64,000 bases of DNA from Bremia lactucae (GCF_004359215.1 NC_090612.1:1378609-1442608), one strand, 5' to 3'. Counted from the stretch's first letter, positions 42,641 to 54,517 are shown. Numbers and translations are program-made. Notes: generated by a model from the sequence alone, not told the origin.

Positions 42641-43545
42641 GGAAGGCGCTTCCGCCGAGACAGGCGGCCATGGCGCAGATTAGTGTATCCTCACCGGGAT
42701 GTCCAGCAGGCCCTCTAAACGAGGTTGTTGACGCTCCAACGTTGACAGAAGGTTTTGGATCGCGTCAAAAGAGCCCTCAATCCGAGCAAAGCCTTCGCGA
42801 GGAAGTGGCATCTCGCGCTTTTAAAGCATCAATACCTTCACTGAGAGTTTGGCCCATCCTTTTCACTTTTTGTTTTCATTGGAAACAGGACGATCGGAAT
42901 TTCTCTCATTGAGGTCACCGAAGCCTCACGGGCCTGATCACGCAAACGCGTCAAATACTGATGTTACTTTGTAAGGTATCGCTCATGAAGAGGATGGGGA
43001 AAAGGAGCGCGGCTCCTACACACCTCTCGTGTGGACGAATATCGTCGGACCCCACATCCGTTCCCAGAACGTGGTACCGCGGATGTTTTTGCTACATTGC
43101 GCAGGACACCATACCCTGAGTCCAACATAATTACGAGTGCGCTCGACGAAGATTAAGAGCAGGCAATCCTCAGAGAGGAATAAGCTCGTCGTCAAGCTGC
43201 AGACATTGCGAAAGCAAAAGCTCACAGCGATATCGATTCACTCCAATTAGTGTGGAAGAGCACTTCAAAAAAGTTACAGGTCGCAGCTTGATCATCGAGA
43301 CCTCCGGGCCCAAGTCGAGGACGCCGAAGGAGCTCGCTGGTCGCGACGCTCCAATAGAGCGTGACTTTCATAGTCCACCATCTTCTCATCGTTAAGGAAG
43401 GAGCTAAGAGTCTGGGGCTGACGCTTAGTTGCCATCAGACAAAGGAATGCAGAACCCAACCGAACGGTTAGCTGTTTATATTCCAACCTCAAAAAATAAA
43501 TAAAGCGAATCTTGTCATCGGTGTCAACAGTCTGATGGAGGAGTG
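42641..43545 (+). pseudogene. A4 3' region with chromodomain deletion and aORF remnant
   Basis: The integrase-chromodomain linker (GCPAGPLNEVVDAPTLTEG) is kept, but at about 42830 it jumps past the chromodomain. On the minus strand, 43558-43292 reads MATKRQPQTLSSFLNDEKMV and DYESHALLE, the N-terminus of the family A aORF with its start Met. Pieces of the middle are visible near 42880-43010. Confidence 0.7.
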
Positions 43546-43619
43546 TGTAATGGGGCACACTTCGGTTGGTGAACCGTTGTTCTGGTAAATCTATTGTATG
43601 GGTAAAATACTCTTCTTGT
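43546..43619 (+). repeat. Truncated family A 3' LTR (A4)
   Basis: TGTAATGGGGCACACTTC begins the LTR, preceded by a weak purine tract (GATGGAGGAGTG). It breaks after about 74 bases at TTGTACTAC, a short overlap with the B LTR that follows. Confidence 0.85.
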
Positions 43620-44061
43620 ACTACGACTTGTACTGCTTCAGTTCAAGTCCACTTCGCACTGCTTCAGTTGCGAGTGGTGCCCTACGTTATTTCACGTACA
43701 CTAGTACGTGCAGAGGAAGACTTCTCTTTAAGGCAACTAGCTTAAAGAGAATTAAATGAAAACTGTATAATAAAAGTAAGTATCTCTTCTATCTATCTTG
43801 TAAATGCGAACTTAATTATAAACTAATACTAAACATGCAATTGAAATCTTATCTTATCTTATCTGTCTCTCGCTTTTGTTTACATCTACAGCTGATTAGT
43901 CTGCGAAATAAATAGATATAATGGTCTATACCTATTTATGGATAAGAATTCTGAACATTACTATATAAAGTAATATCCTCCGAATAATATCTACCTTTTA
44001 GATAATATGTTAATTAACAACCTTTAAGTGTTAATTGCATGTAACGATACACCCGGTTACA
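43620..44061 (-). repeat. Family B LTR (B5), lacking its outer end
   Basis: It matches B4 from CTACGACTTG to CCCGGTTACA and is followed by the same purine tract (44062-44076). The first 12 or so bases are missing at the junction with the A4 LTR. From 43809 it is identical to B4. Confidence 0.9.
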
Positions 44062-44557
44062 TCACCCCTCCCTTAAACGACAATCACTCTGACTGTCATT
44101 GGATGGAGTGGTCACTATGTGACCACTTAATTTTAAAATGATGTTGATTGGTCAGAACCATCATTTTAAATTCCATCGCATGAAGAATAAACTCATGCGG
44201 GGTGTTGATAGTGCTGCGCCTTCGGCTGCGGTTCGTGCAGCCGCGGGTGACGCACTGTTATCTCTTGCGGCAGATGGAACGTCTGCCGTAGTATCTTCCA
44301 CTCGCACAACATTAGATGTTGCGAGTGCACGTGGTGATTCACCACGTGAATACGACCCCTCTTTGTAGGTCGACTTAGAATGCGAGTCGGACGAAATGGC
44401 CGACTGGGAGAGAATTGAACAGTCGCCTGATAGACGTCAGGCGGCTGACTATGAGCCTTCGAATGATAAGGCTCATTCTGATAGACGAGTTAATAGTCTA
44501 TTTGGATCCGACAAAGAGGATGATCCCTCATCGCCCGTTCCGTGTCCCGTACGGTCA
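43809..44557. repeat. 749-bp block identical to 36933-37681
   Basis: By reading both copies line by line I found no difference over 749 bases (offset 6,876). The left flanks are the same LTR but clearly diverged, with indels. The right flanks are unrelated. Confidence 0.93.
44138..44557 (+). pseudogene. B5 aORF N-terminal fragment
   Basis: Identical to the B4 aORF start, including the TAG after YDPSL. It is cut at 44557 after PVPCPVRS, where plus-strand RT sequence begins. Confidence 0.6.
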
Positions 44558-45490
44558 TCGTCGCTAATTACCTGCATAAGCATAGCAAGAATTATGCTGA
44601 GGAATTAAACCCTTTGTCTGACCTCCTTAAAAGAACGCAGTTCGGGTTTGCTTAGAAAAACAAGGAGATGGGTTCACCTCAGTGAAGCAAGATCTTGTAG
44701 AGGCTCCGGTCTTGGCATTGCATGACGCGGATAAGCCCTTTAGCGTCGTCTGCGATGCAAGCAAGTTTGCAATCGGCAGCGCGCTCATGCAGAAGGATGA
44801 CAACGGTGTTGACCGTGTCATTTCTTATCAGTTCCGGCTTTTAAATGCTGCGGAACTGAATTATCCTGTGCACGACAAGGAGTTACTTGCAATAAAGTAT
44901 GCTCTTGTTAAGTTTCGAGTGCACCTATTGGGTACCGATCCATTTGTGGTTATACGGATCACGCATCATTGCGGACCGCAATAAAATCACCGGACCTCTT
45001 GCCTAGAATGGCAAGATGGCTTATATTTTTCTCTTAAATTAATTTTAAAGTTATACAAGCCGGGTAAGTCGAATGTCTTGGGTGACATTTTATCGCGCAG
45101 ATCAGACTTCGAGGTGAGACACAACGAAAGTGTGTCTAGTGCAAGGGCACAAGTTGACTCGTCAACGTTGGCAGCCATGAAGGCATACTTCGTGACGAAC
45201 TCATTGGCCTCTTAAATAGGAGAGCTATAGTCAGGACGAACATTGTCACCTGCTGATGGATCACTTTATTGGACCAAAGGTTTCCCTTCCGTCGTCTTTG
45301 TAGACAGACTGCGCAAAAAGGTGCAATTAGCACCATATAAGACATCGATCACAGGCAAGGAACTCTTGTTCCTGGATCATATATACCGACTACACGGGAT
45401 GCCCGAGTCCTTAGTATCGGACCGGGATCCACGTTTTACGTCAGGTTTTGGCGACATGATTTAAGCTGCTCGGTAGCAAGCTCCGCTTTT
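44558..45490 (+). pseudogene. Family B RT tether, RNase H and integrase fragment (B6)
   Basis: ANYLHKHSKNYAEELNPLSD, then RNase H in an open frame (44682-44984: FSVVCDASKFAIGSALMQKD, NYPVHDKELLAIKYALVKF). KPGKSNVLGDILSRRSDFEV follows. The zinc domain is deleted, and the integrase resumes at VVFVDRLRKKVQLAPYKTS and SLVSDRDPRFTSGFG. It ends where minus-strand A5 begins. Confidence 0.87.
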
Positions 45491-45494
45491 CGAC

Positions 45495-46030
45495 AAATGA
45501 AGATAGGCCCTTTTTACCACGATCGTAAATAGTCCAATAAAACAGGGGCGCAGTTTAGTCTTAAAGACCGCAAAAACCAAGTTTGTAGGTAGATTTTTAC
45601 TTTAAACAAAACTCGGTCTCCGACAAGAATCAATACAACTTCTGCCTTTGGCATCCGCCTGTTCTTTCTGTTTGTCTTTGCTATCAGTTATTGTGTCGCA
45701 CACATGTCTTAAGACACTGAATCGCGTTCCGAGAAACTCGCTTTCTTGTTTTCAAATGGTAACAGGGCTGATATCAGCAAGCCTATCGGCTAATTTCCCT
45801 CACCAAGCCCTAACCCACGGAGTGGTATCGTTAACAGAACGCGTGGGTGGGTGCTACCGTTGACATAAAACGGAGTATAGCCTGTAGAAGCATAAAAAGC
45901 GTTATTTAGCGCAAACTCCACGACCGGGAGCATTAAGCTTCAGCGCTTTAGTATCTCTCAGCACACACACTGCGCAGGACGTCTTCACTGACGCGATTGA
46001 TACGTTCAGTCGGACCATCGGTCTGGATGA
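45495..46030 (-). pseudogene. Family A integrase C-terminal fragment (A5)
   Basis: The minus strand reads KTSCAVCVLRDTKALKLNAP, the region behind the catalytic Glu, down to DNVIADKDKQKEQADA-like text and FKTKLRPC near 45560-45700. It is flanked on both sides by family B pieces in different orientations. Confidence 0.8.
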
Positions 46031-46034
46031 AGCT

Positions 46035-48230
46035 GACGCAACCGATAGCAGACGACGCGCTCTGCGTTGTCTGTGTTGGTTGGCGCAGATGGAGTTAAAT
46101 AGGCCAGCGCAATAGGGCATCAGCGGCGACATTAAGGCTTATTGACTTAAATCCCACGAAGATGTTATGTTACATGAAGTAAGATAACTACTTCGCCATT
46201 CTTACGAGTGGGGTGGACTGTTTACGGCCGAGCGTAAAGACGCATGCTCCGCGTAAACAATGAATGGTCTATCTCCCTCGAAACTTAGCCAGTGTATATT
46301 TCATGACAAAGAGCTCCTTGTCATGCACCAGATCATTACGCTCAGTGAAGCTGACGCGAACGACACGCTGCGCCGTCTGTAACATATTGCATTTAACGCA
46401 CAGCGATTGCAAAATCGCTGGCGTTCCAGACTACATGAAATGGTCTGCCTTGTCCTGCAACCACCAAGATCGGCGACTATATCAATCTTTGCTTGTTACC
46501 TGCAAAGAAACGCTTACAAGCAGCATTCTATGACAATTTTTCACTTTTATAGAGAAAAAGAAAGGTGTGTTGTCACTTCAATCTAGTTGCGCGAGTGCTT
46601 ATGCAAGCACGCCGCTAAGCCGAGGAACTTACAAAATCCTTTTACATCGACTAGCACCGGACTGTCAGTAATATTTTCAGGATTAGGGCGTACACCGTGA
46701 TTACCCACGATTCCCCTAAGAGATGGTATAGCTTGATGCTAATATACGCTTCTCGAGATTTGTATACATCTCATGCTTACGCATAATTGTAAGAATCTTC
46801 CAGACGAGGGTATACGATTCATTTTAATGTCCGAACTTCTGTTCATGACTACATCATCAATATAACTCGGTGCGAAATCTCGCACCGATCTCGACAGATT
46901 GAAAACACATTTGTTGAATGTTGCAGTAGCGTTACGAAGCCCCCGCGGCGTTGTTAGCCATTCTCAAAGCATATTGCTTTGGATACTTACTGTGCGAACG
47001 AAGTTATTTGTTCACGCATAGGGGTCTAATAAAATCTTTCTTTCCGATCCACGGACAAAATAATGGCTCTTTTTCACAAATCATCAATGATTATGTCCTT
47101 TCTCGGCATCAGTGTTTGTACCGGAACCGTTGCAGCATGCAACTTATTGAATGCATGCACATCTGCCACCCTCCTGTTGCTTTGTGAATACGAAAGGCCT
47201 AAGAGCTATGTGGAGATGTTGACTACCCGCTACTAAGCATCGGCAAAGAACTTGCCGATCGCTTATACTTTTATACGAGGCAGTGGCCACCGCTTCATGA
47301 ACGGCATTTTGAGCCTATTATCAGGTCGAACTCGTTCGAGTGCTTTTATCTTTACGCAACTTCCATGGTACTAAGAACACATCCTTGAATTCGACCAATC
47401 CTTATACAATGGATTTTCTATAAAAGATTTCAAGATTGAGACGTCAGGTGTTCAATCCGAGTCTTCTTATCGACCTCCAAAATTGACACCTATTTTTTAA
47501 TCCGGATGTTCTCATCGAGAACACTTTTGTCTATCGATGAACTGCTAAGAGCCAGTAAATTCTCAGGTAATACTTTTGCCGACAGATTATCAGCCACGTA
47601 CTCATCCGCTGTGACGAGAAAGCAGATTTGCTCAGCTTTCCCACTACAGATCACGCAATTACATTTTGGCTCTAACGCTGACGATTGAGTTATCTCCGAA
47701 GTTAATTTCGGAGGCGGTATCAGATCAAGTGTATAAACGCCCACGCTTTATTCGTTATAAACGAAGACGTTCGCGTCTTGGTTTCTTACAATGAACATAT
47801 TTCACAGGATTCTGGACCTTCGACATACCGTTCACATAGAAAGGGAATAAGTCTCAAAATACTTGAAATCTCCCTTCTCAAGTATTCCGGGAGTTATTCC
47901 CTTTTTATTGGGAAGTATACTCCCCAACTGCCTCGAGCTGTGGTTGAGCAACTACAGCGAGATCCTCTACGATCGATTTTCAAGTCAATTAAGGATTTTG
48001 GCAAAGTCCCTTATTGACGGGCGTGTCACACTTCCTCGGATGCTGCTCTCAAAGCAAGGTCTCTTGTCCCGGCCGACCTTCGGCGCTCCTTGTGCTTATT
48101 TAATTGCAGTTCTGCTTTATGACATTTCATTGACAATGAGCTCGCAAAATAGCGCGCAACACGAAGACAAAAAGCCGTAAATGCTCGCAGGCTGGGAACA
48201 CCAACTTCACACAATACCTAATGACAAAAT
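46035..48230 (-). pseudogene. Family B-like linker, RT and RNase H (B7)
   Basis: From high to low: linker (TLDLIPPPKLTSEI, 47744 on; LSSSSIDKSVLDENIRI), RT fingers and palm (47200-46800, with VPSYIDDVV-like catalytic box near 46860), thumb, and RNase H with HDKELFV-like text near 46310. The hairpin block CCGAAGTTAATTTCGG recurs near 47698. It is decayed. Sequence 47800-48230 is linker with no motif. Confidence 0.72.
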
Positions 48231-48295
48231 CTAATCTTATTATTTAAAAAGATATAATTGAAACTTCAGGTGTCCCTAGGATGACTTATAGCCAC

Positions 48296-48425
48296 TGGTG
48301 CGAACATATGTGCTGACCCATTTATAAAGTTTGGGCCACCAATAACACTGGCTGATAGAGCCGTAGGTCTCTTCTCTACCGAGATGACCACCAAGGACAG
48401 TATCGTGTGCCTCATAGAGGATCTG
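48296..48425 (-). pseudogene. Family A integrase zinc fragment (A6a)
   Basis: The minus strand reads AHDTVLGGHLGREETYGSIS and YWWPKLYKWVSTYV, 130 bases of the H2C2 region. It abuts plus-strand A6b at 48425. Confidence 0.85.
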
Positions 48426-49055
48426 ATCAAACAAATTGTATGCCAATGCATCGAAATGCATTTTTGGCGCAGACGAAATTCCTTGTTTAGGATGCTTCAT
48501 TGGAAAGCGAGACCTTAGGGCGGATCCGCTAAGGTATAAGCCATAGTAGATTGGCCGGTTCGTAAAAACCAAAAGGATTTGCGTAAGTGGTTGGGTCTCA
48601 CCAATTAATTACACAAATATAGCGAAAATTACGCTGATATGGCTAGGTCATTATCTAATCTCCTTAAAAAGGATACAAAATGGTGCTGGACTAGCACCGA
48701 AAATAATGCTTTTCGAGCAGTTAAGGATAGTCTTATCGATGCCCCGATTCTGGCACTGCCAAACCCAAATTGGCCTTTCAGTGTCGTCTGTGACGCATCA
48801 GATTTTGCAATTGGCAGTGCTCTGTTACAAACCGATGTTGATGGGCACGAACGTCTTATTGCGTTTGAGTCTAGACAGCTTAAAGCTGCAAAAAAGAACT
48901 ACCCAGTTCATGACAAAGAGTTACTGACTATGAAGTATGCTCTCGTCAGATTCAGAGTTCATCTGCTCGGCTCTAAGCCGTTTGTGATTTATTCAGATCA
49001 CGCGTCATTACGCACGGCGACTAAGTCGCCCCATCTCTCACAGAGACTGAGCTAC
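48426..49055 (+). pseudogene. Family A RT tether and RNase H (A6b)
   Basis: The open frame 48639-49202 reads LSNLLKKDTKWCWTSTENNA, NPNWPFSVVCDASDFAIGSA, ESRQLKAAKKNYPVHDKELL and YSDHASLRTATKSPHLSQR. This is the best RNase H of family A, with DAS, the Glu helix and SDH all present. It shows exactly the piece that A1 and A2 lack. It ends at 49055. Confidence 0.92.
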
Positions 49056-50460
49056 TGTGCAGTCGTGATAATGACCAAACCACAAGTGAGGCCATCGCAC
49101 TCAATCGTAGTAGATCTACACGCTTGTAAACGCTTTAAAACGTGTAGATGGTCATCTAATAAACAAGAGACAGGCATCGTAACGTATTCATGCGCCAATT
49201 AATGCATGGCTCGTACTTTCTCAGCCATGGTATTTCCATGATGACATCAAATTTGACATCTAAGTTTAGTACAATGAAATCTTAATCGTACTGCTTATCT
49301 TCTAACGTGTATTAAATTTCAACTGCACCTTTTTTACGGTTTCAATGCGCCTGTTGCGAGACGCACTGTCATCCTCGTTAGAGTTTTATCGCGCTGAACG
49401 ATTTTGAGCCTACGATCCTATAGCGATTGGCGTCGAATAAAATTGTTCGACGCCCCACAATTAACTAGGGATCGAAGTTTCAATTCCTTAGTCACTTTCG
49501 TTTGCATCGAGATGAGAGTAACCTCATAAGCAAGGGCACTAATACACAGTGACTGTGTGTTGGAACAACTTCGTCAAGAGTCCTATATTTCTCTTGAGGT
49601 TGGTGGATCAGTAGGGCGCTCCGCACCCACTAATTCAACCATTGCTTACGACCCACCTCGCCGTTGCAATTTACCAACAGCGTCGGATCCGAGTTCTCTG
49701 CTATTCTAAGCGGGAAGTCGATCGTTTTCGTTCAGTGTTTCTTGGTGCTGGTCGTGGGGCACTTCGCTCATAGGCGTAGTGCCCTGTAATTTGACTGCGA
49801 TTGCATATTTGCAATTGATTGTAACTTGAAGAGCGAGGTTTCTCGCTCTCAACATGACAGAGGTCCATTGGTTCCGAATTTTCGACTTGCTGTTGTTTCG
49901 TTTCGATAGACGATAGGAACCCGAGTAGACAAATTGCTCTTTCATGTTGAAGTTCGCCTGTTTCGCTATGGAGACAGCTTGATCAAGCGCTATAAACCGA
50001 GGTGGGTCTTGACGGGACCATCCGCAAGAACCTTGCGAACGCAAGAACCCGTGTCTGCTGATCAGAGGGCTTACATACGGAACAGCTGACAAGGTATCGT
50101 GTATGTCGGACGTAAGCGTGAAGGTCACGCTTACCCTGTTTCAAATTCAGATGCTCTGCTTGAGCCCTGAATTCGGCACGTGGTGGCTAAAAGGTTTGCC
50201 TGAGTCGGGTCTTAACGACCTCATACGACCACAAACACAAATGGGTCGTGAAAAAGAAGTTTAAGCCCTAAGGCCCAAAATTGAGAACGTCCGGCCAAGC
50301 TGTACATGCCTTACTTCACTTTCGTCGAATCATCCTTAGCGCAACGAGCTTTGATGGCATCGTCATGGTAATCGAGCCATCGCAACAAGGGTCACTTACG
50401 ACTGCCATGAGCTTGGAGATTTATCTTTAAACCTTCGGGTCGACGCGCATGCGTTGGCTC
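49056..50460 (-). pseudogene. Family B-like gag and protease (B8)
   Basis: The minus frame 50128-49706 reads LDQAVSIAKQANFNMKEQFV and KIRNQWTSVMLRARNLALQV, comparable to the B1 gag tail. Below 49700 a protease remnant can be followed (VTLISMQTK-like, then VDCGASNNF-like near 49460-49440). It is heavily decayed. At 49055 it directly abuts A6b. Confidence 0.7.
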
Positions 50461-50861
50461 GGCAGCAGCATGTTAGTCCTGCTGTTCGAATGGTAAGCAA
50501 ACGAACGGATGAATTCGACCGTAGGCGGGCCAGCCTGTCCCGACGGCGCCTTTCAAAGACCGTTGTTCGCGTTATCGCCAATAGGCAGCTTTGGTCTAAT
50601 AATTAGGATTCATCCCTTCCCATGATGACGTCGGGGTTCGATTCCCCGACGGCGCATCGGGTGCGTGGTTCAGGGCTTGGTGGGGGAGAATTGGCCGTAG
50701 CACAATATTGTTGGTTTACAGAATACGACCACATGCGGCTATCGCCGAATTACCAATATACTAAATGCGGCTCGTAAAAACGTAACTTTGCTTAACCAGC
50801 AAGGCTCTCAGCAGTTATAACTTTTGAGTGTCAGTCAAACGAGCGAATCTACACGCTAAGC
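50461..50861. other. Mosaic of short repeat pieces around a tRNA-like gene
   Basis: 50470-50530 resembles the family B gag leader (plus). 50585-50656 is tRNA-like. 50660-50700 matches family A integrase DNA (GCGTGGTTCAGGGCTTGGTG). 50720-50830 is again a B gag leader (CTTAACCAGCAAGGCTCTCA). Each piece is under 150 bases. Confidence 0.65.
50585..50656 (+). pseudogene. tRNA-Gly(UCC)-like pseudogene or SINE head
   Basis: The T arm is perfect (CGGGG-TTCGATT-CCCCG, 50632-50648), so the Pol III B box GGTTCGATTCC is intact. The A-box-like TGGTCTAATAATTAGG is at 50592-50607. The anticodon loop CTTCCCA puts TCC at positions 34-36, with 4 of 5 stem pairs. Only about 4 of 7 acceptor pairs form. No CCA or poly(A) tail is seen. 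It is probably a tRNA pseudogene or tRNA-derived SINE remnant. Confidence 0.6.
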
Positions 50862-51110
50862 ATGGAACCCTTACGTGTGGCGTCACATCTCTCTTCATCG
50901 ATCATGATCATGATGGATGGATGGAACGAACGTGGTAGTTTATACTACGACCACGAATTGCTAATATATGTCACAAAGTATCAGCTTGAACCAGCTAAGC
51001 TTTCTTATTGGGTGCATAACAACGAACTCCTCGCCATGAAATATGCACTGGCTAAGCTTCGAGTCTACATCTTTGGAGATATACCGATAATTGTTTACAC
51101 GTAGCGAGCA
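50862..51110 (+). pseudogene. Family E RNase H fragment
   Basis: Open frame: KYQLEPAKLSYWVHNNELLA, MKYALAKLRVYIFGDIPIIV, ending YT-stop at 51102-51104. The Glu helix (NNELLAMKY) has Asn-Asn in place of the usual His-Asp. No other part of pol is found upstream. Confidence 0.78.
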
Positions 51111-52235
51111 TCCATCCGCTCGGTGGTAAACAGTTTACCCCTATCGTAAAGAACGGCGAAGTGGTTATCGTTCTTTGCGAAGCATAACATCTCCGTGGGC
51201 TCTAAATCAGAAAGACTTATTGTCGACGCCGATGCGCAGGCCTCTTTGTACTCCGGCTGCGTCAACCAACGGTGTGGGTAATGCTACTGTTGCGACGCTT
51301 ATTTCAAGTTTTTCCTTGTCAACATCACTTGGCGATGTTAGAAGAGCCCATGGGGAGGGCAACACGCATAAATATTTGATACAATACATCAGATACCTGT
51401 CACAACAATCCTCAAAAGATTGTCAGCATTGTGTCAATTCTCATCAGATCAATTTACAACAAGAAATGGCTTACTTAATTATATTCAGCCATTTTAGGCG
51501 ACATACATCGCTTCGTCGTTCATACTCACATAAAAAAAAATGTGCGCTCGCACATTACGTATGAGTATCACGATGCACCAATAAGTGGACATTGTTGACT
51601 TGAGAGGACTTACCTCACAGTTAGGCACGAATACTGCTGGAGTCACCAAAATGAGTTCTTGCGCAAGTAAGCACGTGCTTGCGTGATTGGTCAACGGGTG
51701 ACCCTAGCACTTTATCCCGTGTTCCGTTACAGTGTCTACCTATTCCAGCAGAGTATATCAATGAACTTCCTCTTCGGGTTTCCCGAAGCGATCACGAGAA
51801 ATCTGGTGTTCTTGTGCTTGAAGATCAATTCACCAAACTGTTCCATCTTATTGCAGTTCTAGAGTCGATCATAGCCGAAAGACACGATATTTCGACTCCA
51901 TATGTTCATCCCGTGAAGTTGTTTCGAAACGAGGTCGCCGATTATCGGCAAGTAAAATCAATCCGTGTTCCGTTCACTTGGAATACGTTTGCAGATGTCA
52001 ACATCTCACCAACATGAAACATATGGTTAGACATAACGTACAAATCGTAGCGTCGAGGAGATACTTCGAGTTTTCGTCCCCTCGCTGTCGAGTTGAAGTG
52101 AGTTCTTGCCAATGACAGAGTTTGCCATCGAGAATTTGGAGCATGCATCAACAAAGCATACGCCGTTTTTCGTAATGGAATACGCCGTCCACGTATATAC
52201 ACCTCGTTTGAAAGTGACTCTAGTTCAACGGGACT
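51111..52235 (+). pseudogene. Family E integrase
   Basis: The pre-integrase frame (51175-51564) has no clear motif. The zinc region reads YEYHDAPISGHC, LERTYLTVRHEYCWSHQNEF (51560-51650). The core starts SMNFLFGFPEA (Asp to Asn, 51755 on). Near 52000-52020 the DGQTE box is lost. The later part reads EFAIENLEHASTKHTPFFVM (52120 on). It is inactive. Confidence 0.8.
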
Positions 52236-52880
52236 ATAGACTTGTTAAGCAAAGACCAATCTCGCTCTTGCTTATTACGCATTGACTCAATATGCAACGC
52301 GAAAAATACCGAAGCTGATATAATCAACATCGAAGAAAGCAAACTCCGCGATAACAGTAAGGTTATTGCCGGCTTTGTTGATAATGACGCTGACATATTT
52401 AGCATCGACAATGTCAGGAAGAGCGACGAGCTCTCGTTGATAAGGTCTGAACGATATCTCTGAGGTGCCCATCGGGCACACTGAGAACTAAACAAAACCG
52501 TGTCAGCAAAGTGAATTTCTGCTGGCTCGAAATGTAGTTTTACTTTCGTGTTAGTTACATCGCCGATGCAGTCGACCGACAGAGACGAAACGGTGGCACA
52601 ACGAAAGATTAAAGTTTTTTATTTCATGTCAATAACCTAATTTTACTGTCTATTGTAAATCTACCTAAATCTGTAGTGACGAATGTGGACAGCAGTAAAT
52701 TGCTGCCCAAGTTGATCGGCCCGTTTCGTGTAGTGCACTGCCAAGGCAATGTAACACGATCGAGCTATCACTTACGGTGCACACGCACACTACGTTCTAT
52801 GTTGGACGTCTCTGCCCGTACTACCAGTTTAAAGCAATCCCTGCTTTGAATCAACCCTCCCAGTTCCAAAACATCGGCCA
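52236..52880 (+). pseudogene. Family E integrase tail
   Basis: VTNVDSSKLLPKLIGPFRVV (52680-52740), then after a frameshift MHTHTTFYVGRLCPYYQF (52777 on), the integrase C-terminal hallmark. 52240-52600 is poorly conserved. Confidence 0.8.
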
Positions 52881-53029
52881 GAGACTTATGTTTCCGACTT
52901 TGACGTTACATTTCATCCTTCTTGACAAGCTGTCGCCAGCTCGTTGCCCAGCGCTAAAATTGACCTTTTCGTACGCCAATGGGGCGATTGCAAATTCTAC
53001 TTGGCCATCCGACCGATCATGCATAGACG

Positions 53030-53890
53030 TTGCACTGTCGCCGCCAAGTCGTGACGACGGTGACGCTCATCTTCAACGTCCCCCTTCAAGCCGCTGAGGA
53101 CGCGATTGCGATCATGTCGACCAAAAGGCGGGTCTATGAATTATCATCCTCCTCTACATCCATTGATGGACTCGGACGGTGAAAAGCGTTCTAAAGGAGC
53201 TTTTCTTGAATCATCGCGACGTGAGAGAACTCGTACGATTAATCTCGTTCGCTAGCTTGGGTGTCAACCCTCGCATTATAGTGAAGAGCCTTGCTTTTCA
53301 ATGAAAAAGACGTTCCGGGTCTCTTCAATTAGTACGACAATACCCATCATTTGTTTCACGAGGACCATAGAAAAAAGAGCGCTCTACGCGCTCGCAAAGA
53401 GACTGCAAATAATTAATCACTTCAGGCATCTCATGGAAGGGGCACACACAGGGATTCAAAGCCTTGAAATACTTTTCACTGTTCCATCGATGTCAGAAAA
53501 AGACATCGATGAAGAACTTGTGCTGGTCCTCATCAGGGCTGTGAAACCTTGATAAGTAGAATCACGGACATAAAACGATCATTGGTCCTTACCGACCAGC
53601 AAGGTAAGTTGCCCTTCGCGGGCAACAAAGGCTTTATCTGAGGCGCGACACGCAACGTATTGCGGTCCCTCTCATCTTAAATAATGATAGCAATTAAGCT
53701 AACATCTTTTTCGTCGTGATCTTGATGAATACTTCGTTCCGGTGATGTAAATTAGCATCAGCATCACCAGCATTGGTACCAATATCGGAGTCAGACTCTT
53801 CATCATTTAAGTCTGGCGAACCGAACGTCTAAGCGAATAATTACTGATTCGATTCGCCAAAACCTACAAGTTTGGTTGTATCGTTTTGAA
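53030..53890 (-). pseudogene. Family E aORF candidate, antisense to pol
   Basis: Minus strand: an acidic disordered start SPDLNDEESDSDIGTNAGDA (about 53820 on), a middle with CERVERSFFYGPRETNDG and ARLFTIMRGLTPKLANEI, and near the end LKGDVEDERHRRHDLAATVQ, RL, a short heptad-like helix opposite the integrase-chromodomain linker. Several stops. I could not find the chromodomain on the plus strand here. It is weaker than in families A, B and F. Confidence 0.4.
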
Positions 53891-54032
53891 TCCATCGGTT
53901 GCTTTTCAAGAAGGTTGAGTTGGATCGAACTTCCGACTCACCACGTCCACCTGCGACCAAAGCTGCAGGCTGTATGTCGTTTGTAACAGACGTTAAGGAG
54001 TCTTTTTGATGCATGTTATTATTAATCGGCAG

Positions 54033-54517
54033 TGTAGCGGAGCTACCTCGCTCCTAAAGTCAGAGAAAGACTGTTACACTCAGAGATTCAAGGAATTTTA
54101 TTGAACTAATAAGTTAACGAAACAGGGAGTCGTACAAGCTACTAAAGCTTAATGAATCGTAGTTCAAGGATTTCAGAGGCTCGTAGAATTAAGTAACAAC
54201 TAGTGCCCAAGAGGATATACCCTAAGAAGGCTTCTATCTCTTACGATCAATGCGCAAGACTTAAGAAGGCACTTAACGCTTTAAGATCAAAAGGAGAACT
54301 GAACTTTATTTAATTATTTGAATTTAAAACCTTACCCTAGCTAATTCAAAAAAAGATTTTGGCCGCCAGATTTATATCTGGCGGCAACACATTTGTTACC
54401 CATAATAAATGAGATTTTAAGTATACTAACTATTTTAGAATAGGATAAAAGGGTACTCTACCAATTAAGTAAAACTATCACAACAACGGTTCTCCAACTA
54501 ATGTGTGCTCCATTACA
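54033..54517 (-). repeat. Family A 3' LTR (A7)
   Basis: 485 bp, TGTAGCGGAGCTACC to GTGTGCTCCATTACA on the plus strand. The flanks GGCAG (54028-54032) and GGCTG (61695-61699) differ at one base and could be a decayed 5-bp target duplication of the whole A7 element. Confidence 0.93.
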
